DNA from: Streptomyces sulfonofaciens
GTDB lineage: Bacteria; Actinomycetota; Actinomycetes; Streptomycetales; Streptomycetaceae
Assembly: GCF_014656295.1 (NCBI RefSeq)
Contig: NZ_BNCD01000013.1
Location: forward strand, 1-64,000
Length of the DNA stretch: 64,000 nucleotides
Direction: 5' to 3'
Of the stretch, positions 1 through 8,204 are shown piece after piece. A program made the position numbers and the translations under genes. The number at the start of each line of letters is the position of its first letter. Position 1 is the first letter of the stretch. A model generated the notes under the pieces. The model worked only from the letters and a program-made list of their open reading frames with translations. It made no database searches and was not told the origin of the DNA.

Positions 1-231
1 GAGCGCCTTGCGCACCGAGCCGACCAGCGTCGCGGCCCGGCTCTCGTGGTCCGCCCGGGAACAGGCGAGCATCACATGGTTGGGCTGCCGGACGTGGTAC
101 GCCATCTCCGTGTGGAACTCCAGCAGCGTCTGCGAGGTCTCCGACGACAGGAAGTGCGCCCCGGGGAGGGTGTCCAACTGCTCGGCGCTGCCATGGGATG
201 AGTGGGCGTCGGCGTGCTGCGCTGGAGCCAC
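1..231 (-). CDS. Partial clavaminate synthase / asparagine-oxygenase-like protein
   Basis: An open frame runs off the left edge of the window. Below position 195 it reads like the central part of Fe(II)/2-oxoglutarate oxygenases of the AsnO/clavaminate synthase (TauD-like) type: LSSETSQTLLEFHTEMAYH, then QPNHVMLACSRADHE. The H-T-E of FHTEM matches the HxE iron-binding pair of that family. In family members roughly 100 or more residues precede this motif. Here the upstream frame stays open but is Gly/Ala/Pro-rich and does not look homologous, so the gene may be truncated at its 5' end. The GTG at 229-231 is only one possible start. The motif is clear; the specific substrate and whether the gene is intact are unknown. 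Confidence 0.5.
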   Translation of the reverse strand, partial: MAPAQHADAHSSHGSAEQLDTLPGAHFLSSETSQTLLEFHTEMAYHVRQPNHVMLACSRADHESRAATLVGSVRKAL

Positions 232-444
232 ACCGCCGGTGCCACCGCCCCGGACCGGCTTCTCCCGTCCGCGCCGGCCGGCTCCCACCAGACCTGGCCA
301 CCGGACCGCTTCCGAGGGCGGCACCACTCCTGCCGGGGCGCCGCCGGCGCGGTGCGGGCACGGGCGGCCGACGGGCCCTGTGCCGCAGCCTGCGACATCG
401 TCTGCCCTGCCTGCCCGCGGAGGGGGGCGCCAGGACGCTCGTCA

Positions 445-480
445 CCGGGGGCGGGGTGCCGCGCGGCACCCCGCCCCCGG
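445..480. terminator. Perfect 18-bp palindrome, probable terminator
   Basis: Positions 445-462 and 463-480 are exact reverse complements (arm CCGGGGGCGGGGTGCCGC) with no separate loop, so at least four bases must open at the tip. It lies just beyond the stop of the monooxygenase-like gene that ends at 487 on the minus strand, which fits an actinobacterial terminator without a U-tract. Confidence 0.75.
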
Positions 481-486
481 CGGGGT

Positions 487-810
487 TCAGTCGATCGTGA
501 TCTCTCCCATGGTGCTCCATCCCTGAGCGCCGGGGATCGTGGTGCTGATGATGTCGGGAGTGCGGCGCAGCAGGGGGCGCATGGTCTCCAGTCCGGCGCG
601 GAAGTGGTCGGAGGTGACGTGCGCCTCCGCGGCGTCGTCCTGGAACGCCTCGACCAGGACGTAGGTGTCGGGGTCCTCCAGGCTGCGGGACCACTCGAAC
701 CACAGGTTGCCCGGTTCCTGCCGGGTCGCGGTGGTGAATGCCTCGACGTGCCGGGGCCACTCCTCGGCGTGCTCCGGCTTCACGGCGAACTTGACGACGA
801 TAAAGATCAT
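487..810 (-). CDS. Putative quinol monooxygenase (ABM domain)
   Basis: A 107-residue protein made of one antibiotic biosynthesis monooxygenase (ABM, YgiN-like) ferredoxin-like fold. It opens with MIFIVVKFAVKPEHAEEW, the usual first beta strand and helix, has the middle segment EPGNLWFEWSRS and ends with a beta strand that includes TTIPGAQGW. Such proteins form dimeric beta barrels that oxidise quinols or aromatic polyketides without a cofactor, or act on heme in related branches. The length is normal for the family. It is monocistronic, with a GGAGG-like element and AGGG upstream of the ATG and a perfect hairpin just after the stop. The substrate cannot be told from sequence. Confidence 0.85.
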   Translation of the reverse strand: MIFIVVKFAVKPEHAEEWPRHVEAFTTATRQEPGNLWFEWSRSLEDPDTYVLVEAFQDDAAEAHVTSDHFRAGLETMRPLLRRTPDIISTTIPGAQGWSTMGEITID

Positions 811-1007
811 TGCGACACCCTACGCCTCCGTCCTGTGCGGGACGGGCCGTGTGCCGGAGGCGGGAGGCGGGCGTCGCGGCGGGAGCACGGCGGCCCGCGC
901 GGGGTGGAGGGGGCGAGGCCGAGGGCGGGCGAGCGCGAGGGAGGGGGAGGAGCGAGGGCGAGGACACGGAGGGCGTCGCCTCCTGGGCCGGGGGCGTCCG
1001 GACCGGT

Positions 1008-1967
1008 TCACCGGGCCGTACCGAAGCGCCGCTGAAAGGCGGCCGGGCTCATGGCCAGCTCTCTAGCGAAGACCCGCCGCATGCTCTCGTAGCTGGGGAA
1101 GCCGGCGAGGTCTGCCGCCTGCGCCGTGGCATGGCCCTGGTCGAGCAGTGCCTTCGCCATGTCGAAGCGGATCATCTCGACATGGCGCGCGGGTGTGGTG
1201 GACAGTTCCTCGCGGAAGAGCCGGGTGAGGTGCCGGGGGCTCACGCTCAGGTGCCGGGCGAGCCTGGCGAGTGAGTAGTCGCCCTTGGGATCCGCCTGTA
1301 CCAGGTCGGTGATGCTGCGCAGCGCGGGGGATCGGGGCGGCGGCCCCTGCAACGGGGCGGAGAACTGCGACTGGCCGCCGGCACGCTGCAGGTAGACCAC
1401 CAGGGCGCGGGCGACGTCGCGGGCCAGGGCGGGGCCGTGGTCCTCCTCGACGAGGGCCAGCGCCAGGTCGATGCCCGCGGTCACACCCGCCGAGGTGTAC
1501 GTGGCGCCGTCGCGGACGTAGATCGCGTCGGGGTCGACGCGGCTGCCGCGGGTCCGGGCGGCCAGTTTGTGCGCGGCCTTCCAGTGCGTGGTCGCGCGCT
1601 TGCCGTCCAGCAGGCCGGCGGCGGCGAGGACGAACGCGCCGGTGCAGATGGACACGACCCGGTCGGCGCGGGGCGCCAGCGTCCGTGCGGCGTCGAGCAC
1701 GTCCCGTGCGACGGGCGCGCGTGGGTAGAGGTCCGTGCCGGCCACCACGAGCGTGTGGACCGCGGACTGCGAGCCCGCGGCGTCGTCGACCCCGATACGG
1801 ATGCCGAGGGAGGAGGTGACGTCCGCGCCCGTCGGCGACAGCAGCACCATGCGGTAGTCGGCGCCGAACCTGTTCGCCTCCGCGAAGACCTCGGTCGGGC
1901 CCGCGACGTCCAGGAGGGTGACGCCGTCGAAGACGAGCATGGCGACCTGGTGCGTGGCTGAGCTCAT
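1008..1967 (-). CDS. GlxA-family regulator (DJ-1/PfpI plus AraC HTH)
   Basis: A 319-residue transcription factor. Residues about 8-180 form a DJ-1/PfpI class I amidotransferase-like domain (VAMLVFDGVTLLDVAGPTEV at the start, and the nucleophile elbow region VVSICTGAFVLAAAGLL). Residues about 215-315 form an AraC-type double helix-turn-helix (LARHLSVSPRHLTRLFREEL, then AADLAGFPSYESMRRVFARE). The N-terminal domain is thought to sense a small ligand rather than act as an enzyme. The ATG is preceded by a strong AGGGGAAGGG. The gene is divergent from the HD-domain gene at 2101, which is a likely target; the 133-bp gap between them would hold both promoters. Confidence 0.92.
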   Translation of the reverse strand: MSSATHQVAMLVFDGVTLLDVAGPTEVFAEANRFGADYRMVLLSPTGADVTSSLGIRIGVDDAAGSQSAVHTLVVAGTDLYPRAPVARDVLDAARTLAPRADRVVSICTGAFVLAAAGLLDGKRATTHWKAAHKLAARTRGSRVDPDAIYVRDGATYTSAGVTAGIDLALALVEEDHGPALARDVARALVVYLQRAGGQSQFSAPLQGPPPRSPALRSITDLVQADPKGDYSLARLARHLSVSPRHLTRLFREELSTTPARHVEMIRFDMAKALLDQGHATAQAADLAGFPSYESMRRVFARELAMSPAAFQRRFGTAR

Positions 1968-2100
1968 GATCCCTTCCCCTGCTGTCCGGATTCGGGTGGT
2001 TCATGGCCGGACCGAGGCGGCGCGAAACGCCCGGCAGTGCAAGTCTGGAAACGCAGGCACCATTATTCGTAACACACCGAAAGCAGGAAGTGCGCAGATC

Positions 2101-2739
2101 ATGAGTGAGATCATCGCGGGGGTGGAGATTCCCGAGACAGCGGCGGTCGCCGATTCCACCCGGCTCGTCCAGGAAACGACCGGCCCCCTCCTCTACCACC
2201 ACTCCCGGCGGGTTTTCCTCTTCGGTGCGATGCACGCCCGCCGACTCGGTCTTGAGCCCGACCTCGAACTGCTCTACCTGTCTGCCATGTTCCACGACAC
2301 CGGCCTTCTGAGGCCCTTCTCGGACGTGGAACAGCGTTTCGAGGTGGATGGCGCCGACCATGCGCGCGCCTTCCTGCTCAATCGCGGCTTCCCGGCCTCG
2401 GCCGCCGACGTGGTCTGGACGGCGATCGCGCTGCACACCACCCCGGGGATTCCGAGCCGTATGGGGCCGGAGACGGCCGTGACCTATTTCGGCGTACTGA
2501 CCGACGTGCTCGGCTTCGCCCTGGACGAGCTGGACAGCAGCCGTGTCGACGAGGTCGTCGCCGTCCATCCGCGGGGCGACTTCAAGAACGGGTTCCTCCG
2601 GGCCTACGTCGAGGGCCTCAAGCACCGGCCGGAAACCACGAACGGCACCGTGAACGCGGACGTGCTGGAGCACTTCGTCCCCGGATTCCACCGCACGACG
2701 ACGGTGGAGCGCATCACCCGGGCGCCCTGGCCGAGCTGA
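2101..2739 (+). CDS. HD-domain hydrolase, cyanamide-hydratase-like
   Basis: A 212-residue HD-superfamily protein. Metal ligands appear in LLYHHSRRV (His34) and in AMFHDTGL (His65-Asp66, the HD doublet), followed by ADHARAF and a further His in the segment AIALHTTPG. This spacing resembles the plant/fungal-type cyanamide hydratase (Ddi2) branch, which hydrates nitriles or cyanamide, but the family also includes uncharacterised phosphohydrolases. The start at 2101 is chosen because the homology begins there and AGGAAG lies about 10 bases upstream; the open frame extends further upstream without similarity. It is divergent from the GlxA-type regulator and followed by a 9-bp hairpin, so it is probably a single-gene unit under that regulator. 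Confidence 0.82.
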   Translation: MSEIIAGVEIPETAAVADSTRLVQETTGPLLYHHSRRVFLFGAMHARRLGLEPDLELLYLSAMFHDTGLLRPFSDVEQRFEVDGADHARAFLLNRGFPASAADVVWTAIALHTTPGIPSRMGPETAVTYFGVLTDVLGFALDELDSSRVDEVVAVHPRGDFKNGFLRAYVEGLKHRPETTNGTVNADVLEHFVPGFHRTTTVERITRAPWPS

Positions 2740-2747
2740 GCCGACCG

Positions 2748-2773
2748 CGGGCCCCGGCCGGGCACGGGGCCCG
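2748..2773 (+). terminator. Hairpin after the HD-domain gene
   Basis: CGGGCCCCG (2748-2756) pairs exactly with CGGGGCCCG (2765-2773) across an 8-base loop, starting 9 bases after the stop of the HD-domain gene. It has no U-tract, as is usual in Streptomyces. The following stretch to 2972 contains no gene I can support. Confidence 0.6.
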
Positions 2774-2972
2774 GCCGCCTGGTCGAACCCGATCGCGACC
2801 GCACGACACCGGTTTCTGTTTTCCTCGCACCGAATACGCCTGTATCGATTCCCTCCCGGAATTCCCCGCACGTCGGTACGGAGTAATCGGCGGAATGTGC
2901 CACAGTGAACGTCTCCTGCGGCGCGCGAGGACCGCGAACTCATTCACATCGCAGAGCAAGGACATATCTTCT

Positions 2973-3893
2973 ATGCAGGCCGTAGCAGTTCGAGACCGAG
3001 AGGCCGGGGTCGAGGGAGTCTTCCTGACGGACATGCCCCGTCCGCACGCCGCCGAGAACGACGTCATCGTGCGCGTGAGCGCCGCAGGCTTCACCCGCGG
3101 AGAGCTCGACTGGCCGGGAACGTGGTCGGACCGCGCCGGCCGCGACCGGACGCCCAGCGTACCCGGGCACGAACTGTCCGGCGTGGTCGTCGAGTTGGGC
3201 TACGGCACCACCGGCCTCAGCGTCGGCCAGCGGGTCTTCGGGTTCGCCGACTGGTGCCGTGACGGCTCGCTGGCCGAGTACACCGCGGTGGAGGCCCGCA
3301 ATCTCGCACCGCTTCCGGCGGACATCGACCACACGACGGCCGCCGCGCTGCCCATCTCGGGGTTGACGGCGTGGCAGGCGCTGTTCGACCACGCCCGTCT
3401 CGCGGCGGGCCGGACCCTTCTGGTGCACGGTGCCGCGGGCGGTGTCGGGTCGATGGCCGTCCAACTCGGCCGCGAGGCGGGTGCCCGAGTGATCGGAACC
3501 GGGCGGGCCGACGACAGGGACGCGGTACTCGGTCTCGGCGCGGAGGCATTCCTGGACCTCGGAGCCGACCGCCTGGAGGACGCCGGTGAGGTCGACGTGG
3601 TGCTCGACGTGATCGGCGGCGACATCCTCGACCGCTCGGCCGCGCTGGTGCGCTCCGGCGGCACACTCGTCACCATCGCCGCCCCGCCCACGGTCCGGCC
3701 GAAGGACGGGCGTGCGGTGTTCTTCGTCGTGGAACCCGACCGTGCCCAGCTCGCCGGCCTCGCCCAGCGGCTGCGGGACGGACGGCTGCGCCCGATCATC
3801 GGTTCCGTGCGGCCCCTCTCGGAGGCGCCGGCCGCCTTCGCCCCGCGTCAGCGCGTACTGGGCCGGACGATCATCCAGGTCGCCCAGGTCTGA
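2973..3893 (+). CDS. NADP-dependent quinone-oxidoreductase-like enzyme (MDR)
   Basis: A 306-residue zinc-independent medium-chain dehydrogenase/reductase. The N-terminal GroES-like domain (ending near PGHELSGVV and GQRVFGFADW) is followed by a Rossmann domain with the nucleotide-binding segment LLVHGAAGGVGSMAVQLGR. The C-terminal end, RQRVLGRTIIQV, is typical of the quinone oxidoreductase / zeta-crystallin branch. No structural zinc Cys cluster is present. The ATG at 2973 is where homology starts; the frame is open upstream but unrelated. Likely role: NADPH-dependent reduction of quinones or enals. It stands alone and ends before a very strong hairpin at 4003-4044. Confidence 0.88.
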   Translation: MQAVAVRDREAGVEGVFLTDMPRPHAAENDVIVRVSAAGFTRGELDWPGTWSDRAGRDRTPSVPGHELSGVVVELGYGTTGLSVGQRVFGFADWCRDGSLAEYTAVEARNLAPLPADIDHTTAAALPISGLTAWQALFDHARLAAGRTLLVHGAAGGVGSMAVQLGREAGARVIGTGRADDRDAVLGLGAEAFLDLGADRLEDAGEVDVVLDVIGGDILDRSAALVRSGGTLVTIAAPPTVRPKDGRAVFFVVEPDRAQLAGLAQRLRDGRLRPIIGSVRPLSEAPAAFAPRQRVLGRTIIQVAQV

Positions 3894-4002
3894 CGGCCAC
3901 GTCCGCGGGCGGCAGCCCACGACCAGGCGGCACGCCGGCGGGGGCGGATGCCCTCCGCTTCCGAGGGCGATGCCGGGGGCGTGACGCGGGGCGCTCACGC
4001 GC

Positions 4003-4044
4003 CCGGTCGGGCTGTCGCGTGGCCCCCCGCGACAGCCCGACCGG
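4003..4044. terminator. Perfect 17-bp bidirectional terminator hairpin
   Basis: CCGGTCGGGCTGTCGCG (4003-4019) is exactly complementary to CGCGACAGCCCGACCGG (4028-4044) with an 8-base loop. It sits between the oxidoreductase ending at 3893 on the plus strand and a short minus-strand frame ending at 4048, so it probably serves both directions. Confidence 0.85.
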
Positions 4045-4047
4045 CCG

Positions 4048-4284
4048 TCACACGCCGTCGTCCTCGACGAGCACCTCGGCGTGGCGCGCGAACGCGGCCT
4101 CGGTCTGCGGGGCGGCGATTGCGTCGATCGGGCCCCGGCAGCCGACGATGACGGTCGGCATCTGCTGCGGCGCAGAGACGGTGTCGGCCTCGACGATCCC
4201 GTCGTCCGGGCCGCTGTACACCCCGAACGCGCTGCACGGCCCGCGCCTGCCGGGTGGTGAGGCCCAGGTTGACCGCCGCACCAA
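4048..4284 (-). CDS. Short hypothetical protein next to the PadR gene
   Basis: A 78-codon frame. The C-terminal 60 residues look protein-like (AFGVYSGPDDGIVEADTV, then MPTVIVGCRGPIDAIAA), but I do not recognise a family, and the first 15 residues look like translated GC-rich DNA. It may be the tail of a truncated gene. In its favour, it ends 4 bases from a strong bidirectional hairpin, and its start is 17 bases from the putative PadR operator at 4301-4327. A neighbouring divergent gene is the usual target of a PadR repressor. Confidence 0.35.
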   Translation of the reverse strand: MVRRSTWASPPGRRGPCSAFGVYSGPDDGIVEADTVSAPQQMPTVIVGCRGPIDAIAAPQTEAAFARHAEVLVEDDGV

Positions 4285-4300
4285 AGGCGGCGGTCGTCAG

Positions 4301-4327
4301 GTGACATCCAAGGTGCTGACATGTCAC
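4301..4327. promoter_or_regulatory. Putative PadR operator overlapping the padR start
   Basis: GTGACAT (4301-4307) and ATGTCAC (4321-4327) form an exact 7-bp inverted repeat. The right arm is also part of the perfect 10-bp palindrome TGACATGTCA (4317-4326), which contains the ATG of the PadR gene. PadR proteins are known to bind ATGT/ACAT dyads, so this suits autoregulation plus control of the divergent minus-strand frame. Confidence 0.6.
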
Positions 4328-4863
4328 TTACGGAGGCACTACTGGGTCTGCTGGCCGTGGAACCGGCCAGTGGATACGACCTGACGAAGGAGTTCGAGGG
4401 GGATCTGGGGCGGTGGGCCTGGAAGGCCGGGCACACGAGTGTGTACCCGCAGCTCGTCCGGATGGCGGAGCGGGGCCTTGTGGAGGTCACGCAGGAAGGT
4501 CCGCGCGGCCGACGGACGTACGCCGTGACGGACAAGGGGCGCGAAGAGCTGCGCTCGTGGTTGCAGGCGCCCTGGGGGCGGGGGGTGGTGCGCAACGAGC
4601 AGGTCCTGCGCATGTTCCTCCTGGAGGCGCTGGAGCCGGAGGAAGCGGCCACCGCGCTGCGCGGCGTCGTCGAGTTCGCCGAGCGCAACCTGTCCGTGCT
4701 CCGGGAGCACCGGGCCGGACGGGAGGTGGAGCCGCCCGAGGGCCGTGACGCCCTGGGGCAGTTGGCGGCCGAGTTCGGGCTGCGGCAGTACCAGGCGATG
4801 CACGACTGGGCCGAGTGGGCACTGGAGCGCCTGGACCGGCGCCACACCATCCGTTCGACCTGA
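4321..4863 (+). CDS. PadR-family transcriptional regulator
   Basis: A 180-residue repressor. Residues 1-80 form the PadR winged helix (MSLTEALLGLLAVEPASGYD, HTSVYPQLVRMAERGLVEV, then RRTYAVTDKGREELRSWL), and residues about 95-175 form the helical C-terminal dimerisation domain of the Vir subgroup. Its length is normal for the subfamily. No Shine-Dalgarno precedes the ATG. The start codon lies inside a palindromic operator, so the mRNA may be leaderless and autorepressed. PadR proteins usually respond to phenolics, antibiotics or other small toxic ligands; the ligand here is unknown. Confidence 0.93.
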   Translation: MSLTEALLGLLAVEPASGYDLTKEFEGDLGRWAWKAGHTSVYPQLVRMAERGLVEVTQEGPRGRRTYAVTDKGREELRSWLQAPWGRGVVRNEQVLRMFLLEALEPEEAATALRGVVEFAERNLSVLREHRAGREVEPPEGRDALGQLAAEFGLRQYQAMHDWAEWALERLDRRHTIRST

Positions 4864-5145
4864 CACCACCTGCCTCTGGAGCGTGTCCGCAGGGGAGGGG
4901 CGTGTGGGCGGCACGGTACGGGGCGCTCGGCGGGCGGGGGCCGACGGTGCCACTGTGCGCTTCGCCGTTCCGCCGCGCCGCCATGCGGTGAGGATCCGGA
5001 ACGGGACGGGGTCGGCCGGTGGGGCCGGGGGCGGTAGCGGGCCCGCTCATGTGCGGAGTTCTCACGGCACCGCGGTCACGCTCAATGGCGGGCCGCCACG
5101 GCCGGCGGGCCGTCCACAGGTGGACCGGCACACCGGCACACCGGC

Positions 5146-6387
5146 TCACCGCGACAGGGATGGATAGGCGAGCACCCAGTACCGGTAGGTCGACAGGCGT
5201 CTGCCCTCCTCGGTGTCATCGTCCACGTCGTTCGCCGGTGGACAGAAACCGGCTACGGCCAGGGTCTTGTGATCCGGGGAGAACGAGGTGCTGAACTCCG
5301 CGAGTGGCGCAGGCCCGGCCGTTGACGGGCAGGTGGCGAAGGACAGGCGGACGGTGGCCAGGGTGCGGCGGGAGGCGGGCTCGAAGAAGACGAGACGTGC
5401 GTCCAGCATGACGGCCACGAGGTGGCCGTCGTAGGCCACCGGCCGGAGGGAGGGACTGCGCCGGGTGCTGATGGTCTTCTCCGCGACGGTGCTGCCGAGC
5501 GCCGGACGAGGCCGCCCGGGGGCCGCCGTGGCGCCCGGCTGCGGGCTGGTTGTGCGGTAGTCCAGCACGAAGGCGTGGCTCAACGTGGTGGAGAGCAGAC
5601 GACCGTGGTCGATCAGGGCGTTGACCGCCACGGGAAAGCGGATCTGGCGCTCCATGCGCAGCGTGGACACGTCGTAGACGTGCACGCACGTGTAGTCGCC
5701 CTCGCACACACCGGGGTCCGTGGATGCCGTGACGAGGTCGCCGTCGACGAACGCCAGGTCGTTGTCGCCGACTTCGTCCAGCCAACGTGGCGGGTCGTCG
5801 TGCGGGGCGGAGGGACCGCCGCGCAGGTCGTAGATGCCGATCGCGTCCGTCTGCGCGGCGACGCGGCTGCCCGTGGAGTCGATGGCGAGCGCGCTGGGTA
5901 CGGGAAAGCGGTACAGGGGGGACTGCGCCCGGATGCTGCGGACGGCGACCGGGGAGTTCGGGCGGGCGGTGTCGACGACGGCGAGCCGGCTGCCGAGGTC
6001 GACGGCCGCGAGCCACCGTCCGCCCGAGTCGAAGGCCAGTTTCACCACCCGCTCGTTCAGACGGGCGATGCGTCGCGGGTCGGCGCCCACCGGGGAGGCG
6101 TAGAGGCCGCCGTCCTCGGTTCCGTAGGCGATGACGCCGTTGCCCGCGGCGATCGTGGTGACCCGTGCCCCTCCCACTGACTGCGGCAGCGGACGCGGAC
6201 GCGGGACGGTCACCTGCGGTGCTCCGGAAGGACCGGGACGGCCACCGGCTGCTCCGTGCCCGAGCCACAGGACGATCAGGGGGACGAGCACTCCGGCTGT
6301 CAACGCCGTGGCCAGTACGGCCGTGACCGCGCGGGTGCCGAGCACGCGCCCCGGGGACCGCTCGGAGCCCGCGTCCGGGCTTTTCAC
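5146..6387 (-). CDS. Membrane-anchored beta-propeller-like protein
   Basis: A 413-residue protein of unknown function. After a short cytoplasmic segment there is one clear N-terminal membrane anchor (AVTAVLATALTAGVLVPLI, about residues 20-42), then a Pro-rich linker and an extracellular region of repeated beta-rich segments such as GGLYASPVGADPRRIARL and GGRWLAAVDLGSRLAVVDTA, which resemble WD40/YVTN-type propeller blades. A Cys pair (DPGVCEGDYTCVHV) may form a disulfide. The GTG start overlaps the stop of the upstream gene in a GTGA, so the two are translationally coupled and probably act together at the cell surface. The first gene of the pair is also membrane-anchored. Confidence 0.7.
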   Translation of the reverse strand: MKSPDAGSERSPGRVLGTRAVTAVLATALTAGVLVPLIVLWLGHGAAGGRPGPSGAPQVTVPRPRPLPQSVGGARVTTIAAGNGVIAYGTEDGGLYASPVGADPRRIARLNERVVKLAFDSGGRWLAAVDLGSRLAVVDTARPNSPVAVRSIRAQSPLYRFPVPSALAIDSTGSRVAAQTDAIGIYDLRGGPSAPHDDPPRWLDEVGDNDLAFVDGDLVTASTDPGVCEGDYTCVHVYDVSTLRMERQIRFPVAVNALIDHGRLLSTTLSHAFVLDYRTTSPQPGATAAPGRPRPALGSTVAEKTISTRRSPSLRPVAYDGHLVAVMLDARLVFFEPASRRTLATVRLSFATCPSTAGPAPLAEFSTSFSPDHKTLAVAGFCPPANDVDDDTEEGRRLSTYRYWVLAYPSLSR

Positions 6388-7376
6388 GACGCACCGCTCG
6401 ATCGGCTCGCGGACCTGCCCCGGTCGTGCCAGCCTCCGCCGTCCGGGTCCAGTTCCCACCGGGGCACGGCGGCGGGGGCGGTCACGGTCGTGAAGGGCCG
6501 TCCGCCGCCGTCGTCCACGACGACCGTGCGTTTGCGCCCGTCCTCGACGAGGTCGACGGCGAGCTTCCACTCGGCGGCACCGTGGGTGATCCCGGCCGTG
6601 ACGAGGAAGGTCTCAAGGCCGCCGGCGGCCACGGTGAAGTCGGGCGGTCGGCTCACACCGTTCTTGACGTACACGGCGTAGGGCCGGGACCTGTCGAGGT
6701 CGATGGTCACGGAATACACGTTCGCCTCCCCCTGTGAGCGGCAACCGGCCTCGACGACGCGGCCGACGGACCTGCGGGAGACCACCTCGGCCCGCATACC
6801 GGTGATCAGGAGCGTGTTCGATCCGCGGTTGCTCACCGTCAACTGCATCCTGGTGCGGTCCTCGTCCACGCCTCCCCGGGCCCGCGCCCAGTCCCAGAAG
6901 CCGGCGCACCCGTCCTCGGGTTCGCTGCCGTCGAACCGCCCGGCAGGGACGAGTTGGACGGACTCGTCCTCGGCGTCGATGCGCAGCGGGTCGGTCTCCA
7001 CGGAGAGGGAGACCTTCGACGACTCGGGCCACAGGTGCAGCGCTCCGGTGAACAGGGCTGTCGCCGCTGCGGCACACAGCGTGGTGACGACGGTGGACGC
7101 GGCCAGTCCCGGAACGGTCCGCAGCCATCGGGCGAGGCGTGCGCCGGCCGTTGCCGGCGCGGCCGCCTCCTGACCGGGTGCGGTCCGGGGAGCGCCGCCA
7201 CCGCCCGGGTCCGAGGCGGGCGCCGGGTCGGTCCCCGCGGCCCCGCCCCCGGCCGCGCCCGGGCGGCCGCTCGTGGCACTGCGCGCGGGCAGCGCGCTCC
7301 CGCCCTCCCCGCTTGCGGGTACCGTCTCGGAGCGCTCGTCGTCCTGTCCTCCAGCGGCGGGTGAGCCCACTGCCAT
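6384..7376 (-). CDS. Membrane-anchored hypothetical protein, coupled operon partner
   Basis: A 330-residue protein I cannot assign to a named family. An N-terminal cytoplasmic Gly/Ala/Pro-rich stretch of about 95 residues precedes a single membrane segment (VPGLAASTVVTTLCAAAATA). The outer region of about 190 residues is beta-rich with two likely disulfide Cys residues (DGCAGFW and EAGCRSQGE). The ATG at 7376 is preferred over the TTG at 7391 because of the GGGGG-rich element upstream. It is the first gene of a two-gene operon; its TGA overlaps the next gene's GTG. I see no gene in the 366 bp upstream to 7742. Confidence 0.65.
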   Translation of the reverse strand: MAVGSPAAGGQDDERSETVPASGEGGSALPARSATSGRPGAAGGGAAGTDPAPASDPGGGGAPRTAPGQEAAAPATAGARLARWLRTVPGLAASTVVTTLCAAAATALFTGALHLWPESSKVSLSVETDPLRIDAEDESVQLVPAGRFDGSEPEDGCAGFWDWARARGGVDEDRTRMQLTVSNRGSNTLLITGMRAEVVSRRSVGRVVEAGCRSQGEANVYSVTIDLDRSRPYAVYVKNGVSRPPDFTVAAGGLETFLVTAGITHGAAEWKLAVDLVEDGRKRTVVVDDGGGRPFTTVTAPAAVPRWELDPDGGGWHDRGRSASRSSGAS

Positions 7377-7742
7377 CTCCACGACCCCCAAGGGCTGTCC
7401 CGTGATCCCCAGCGGGCTCCCGACGTCAGCCGGCTACGGCCACTCGCCGCGTCGTCGGGATCGCCCACGCACGACCCGGTACGAGGGCGACTTTCCGCCT
7501 TGCGATCGACCGCATCTGACGCCGCTCGCCGATCCACCGGGGATTGCGGGACAGCCCTTGGCCCCGCCCTCCCGGGCCGGGCTCGGCCATCCCCTTGCGA
7601 TCCGGGCGCACAGCGCGGTGTACCTGACACGACACCAGACAGCGGGAGCCACTGACAGTCCTTATTCCGACAGGTGCGGCTCGGCCACCGGACGTGGTGC
7701 CGACGGGTGCCGCCCCTGCCCTCGTGCTCCCGCCCCGGAGCG

Positions 7743-8204
7743 TCACTGGAGGGGTACGGTGCCCTGTGCCGCGCCGGGGCCGGGCGCCGCCCCCGCCGGG
7801 GCGGCGGTTCGCGGCACCGACCTGCCGCTCGCGCGGAACACGCCGGCGCAGACCGCGAACGCCAGCCCGATCAGGCCGAAGATGATCGCCAGGTCGCCCT
7901 TCGCCCGGGCGTCCGCCTGCCGTGCCGCGGTCTCGGCCCCCCAGAAGGCCGCGTCCTCCTGCGCCTGCGACTCGGAATCGGAGAGACAGGCCAAGAACAC
8001 CTGGTCGGGCGCCGTGTCCGGGCGGGTGCCGCACGCGGGGTCCTGGAAGAGTTCCGGCTGGGCGCTGTTGGGGCGCTGCGGCTCGTCGGAGACGTGGGAG
8101 GTCGCGGTCAGCGCCGTCACCGCCACGATCACCGCCGTGACCAGGCTGAGGACGGCGAACACGATGCAGACGACGGATCCGGCGCTGCGCCCTTGGGATG
8201 TCAT
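7743..8204 (-). CDS. Small membrane protein with two transmembrane helices
   Basis: A 153-residue protein. One membrane helix lies near the N-terminus (SVVCIVFAVLSLVTAVIVAV, residues about 10-32) and a second near residues 105-125 (LAIIFGLIGLAFAVCAGVF). An outward-facing loop between them carries a Cys pair (DPACGTRP and FLACLSD) likely to be disulfide-bonded, and an Ala/Gly/Pro-rich C-terminal tail follows. No family is recognised. The topology and composition are convincing for a real Streptomyces membrane protein. It lies upstream of, and in the same direction as, the coupled membrane pair at 5146-7376, but with a 366-bp gap. Confidence 0.7.
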   Translation of the reverse strand: MTSQGRSAGSVVCIVFAVLSLVTAVIVAVTALTATSHVSDEPQRPNSAQPELFQDPACGTRPDTAPDQVFLACLSDSESQAQEDAAFWGAETAARQADARAKGDLAIIFGLIGLAFAVCAGVFRASGRSVPRTAAPAGAAPGPGAAQGTVPLQ

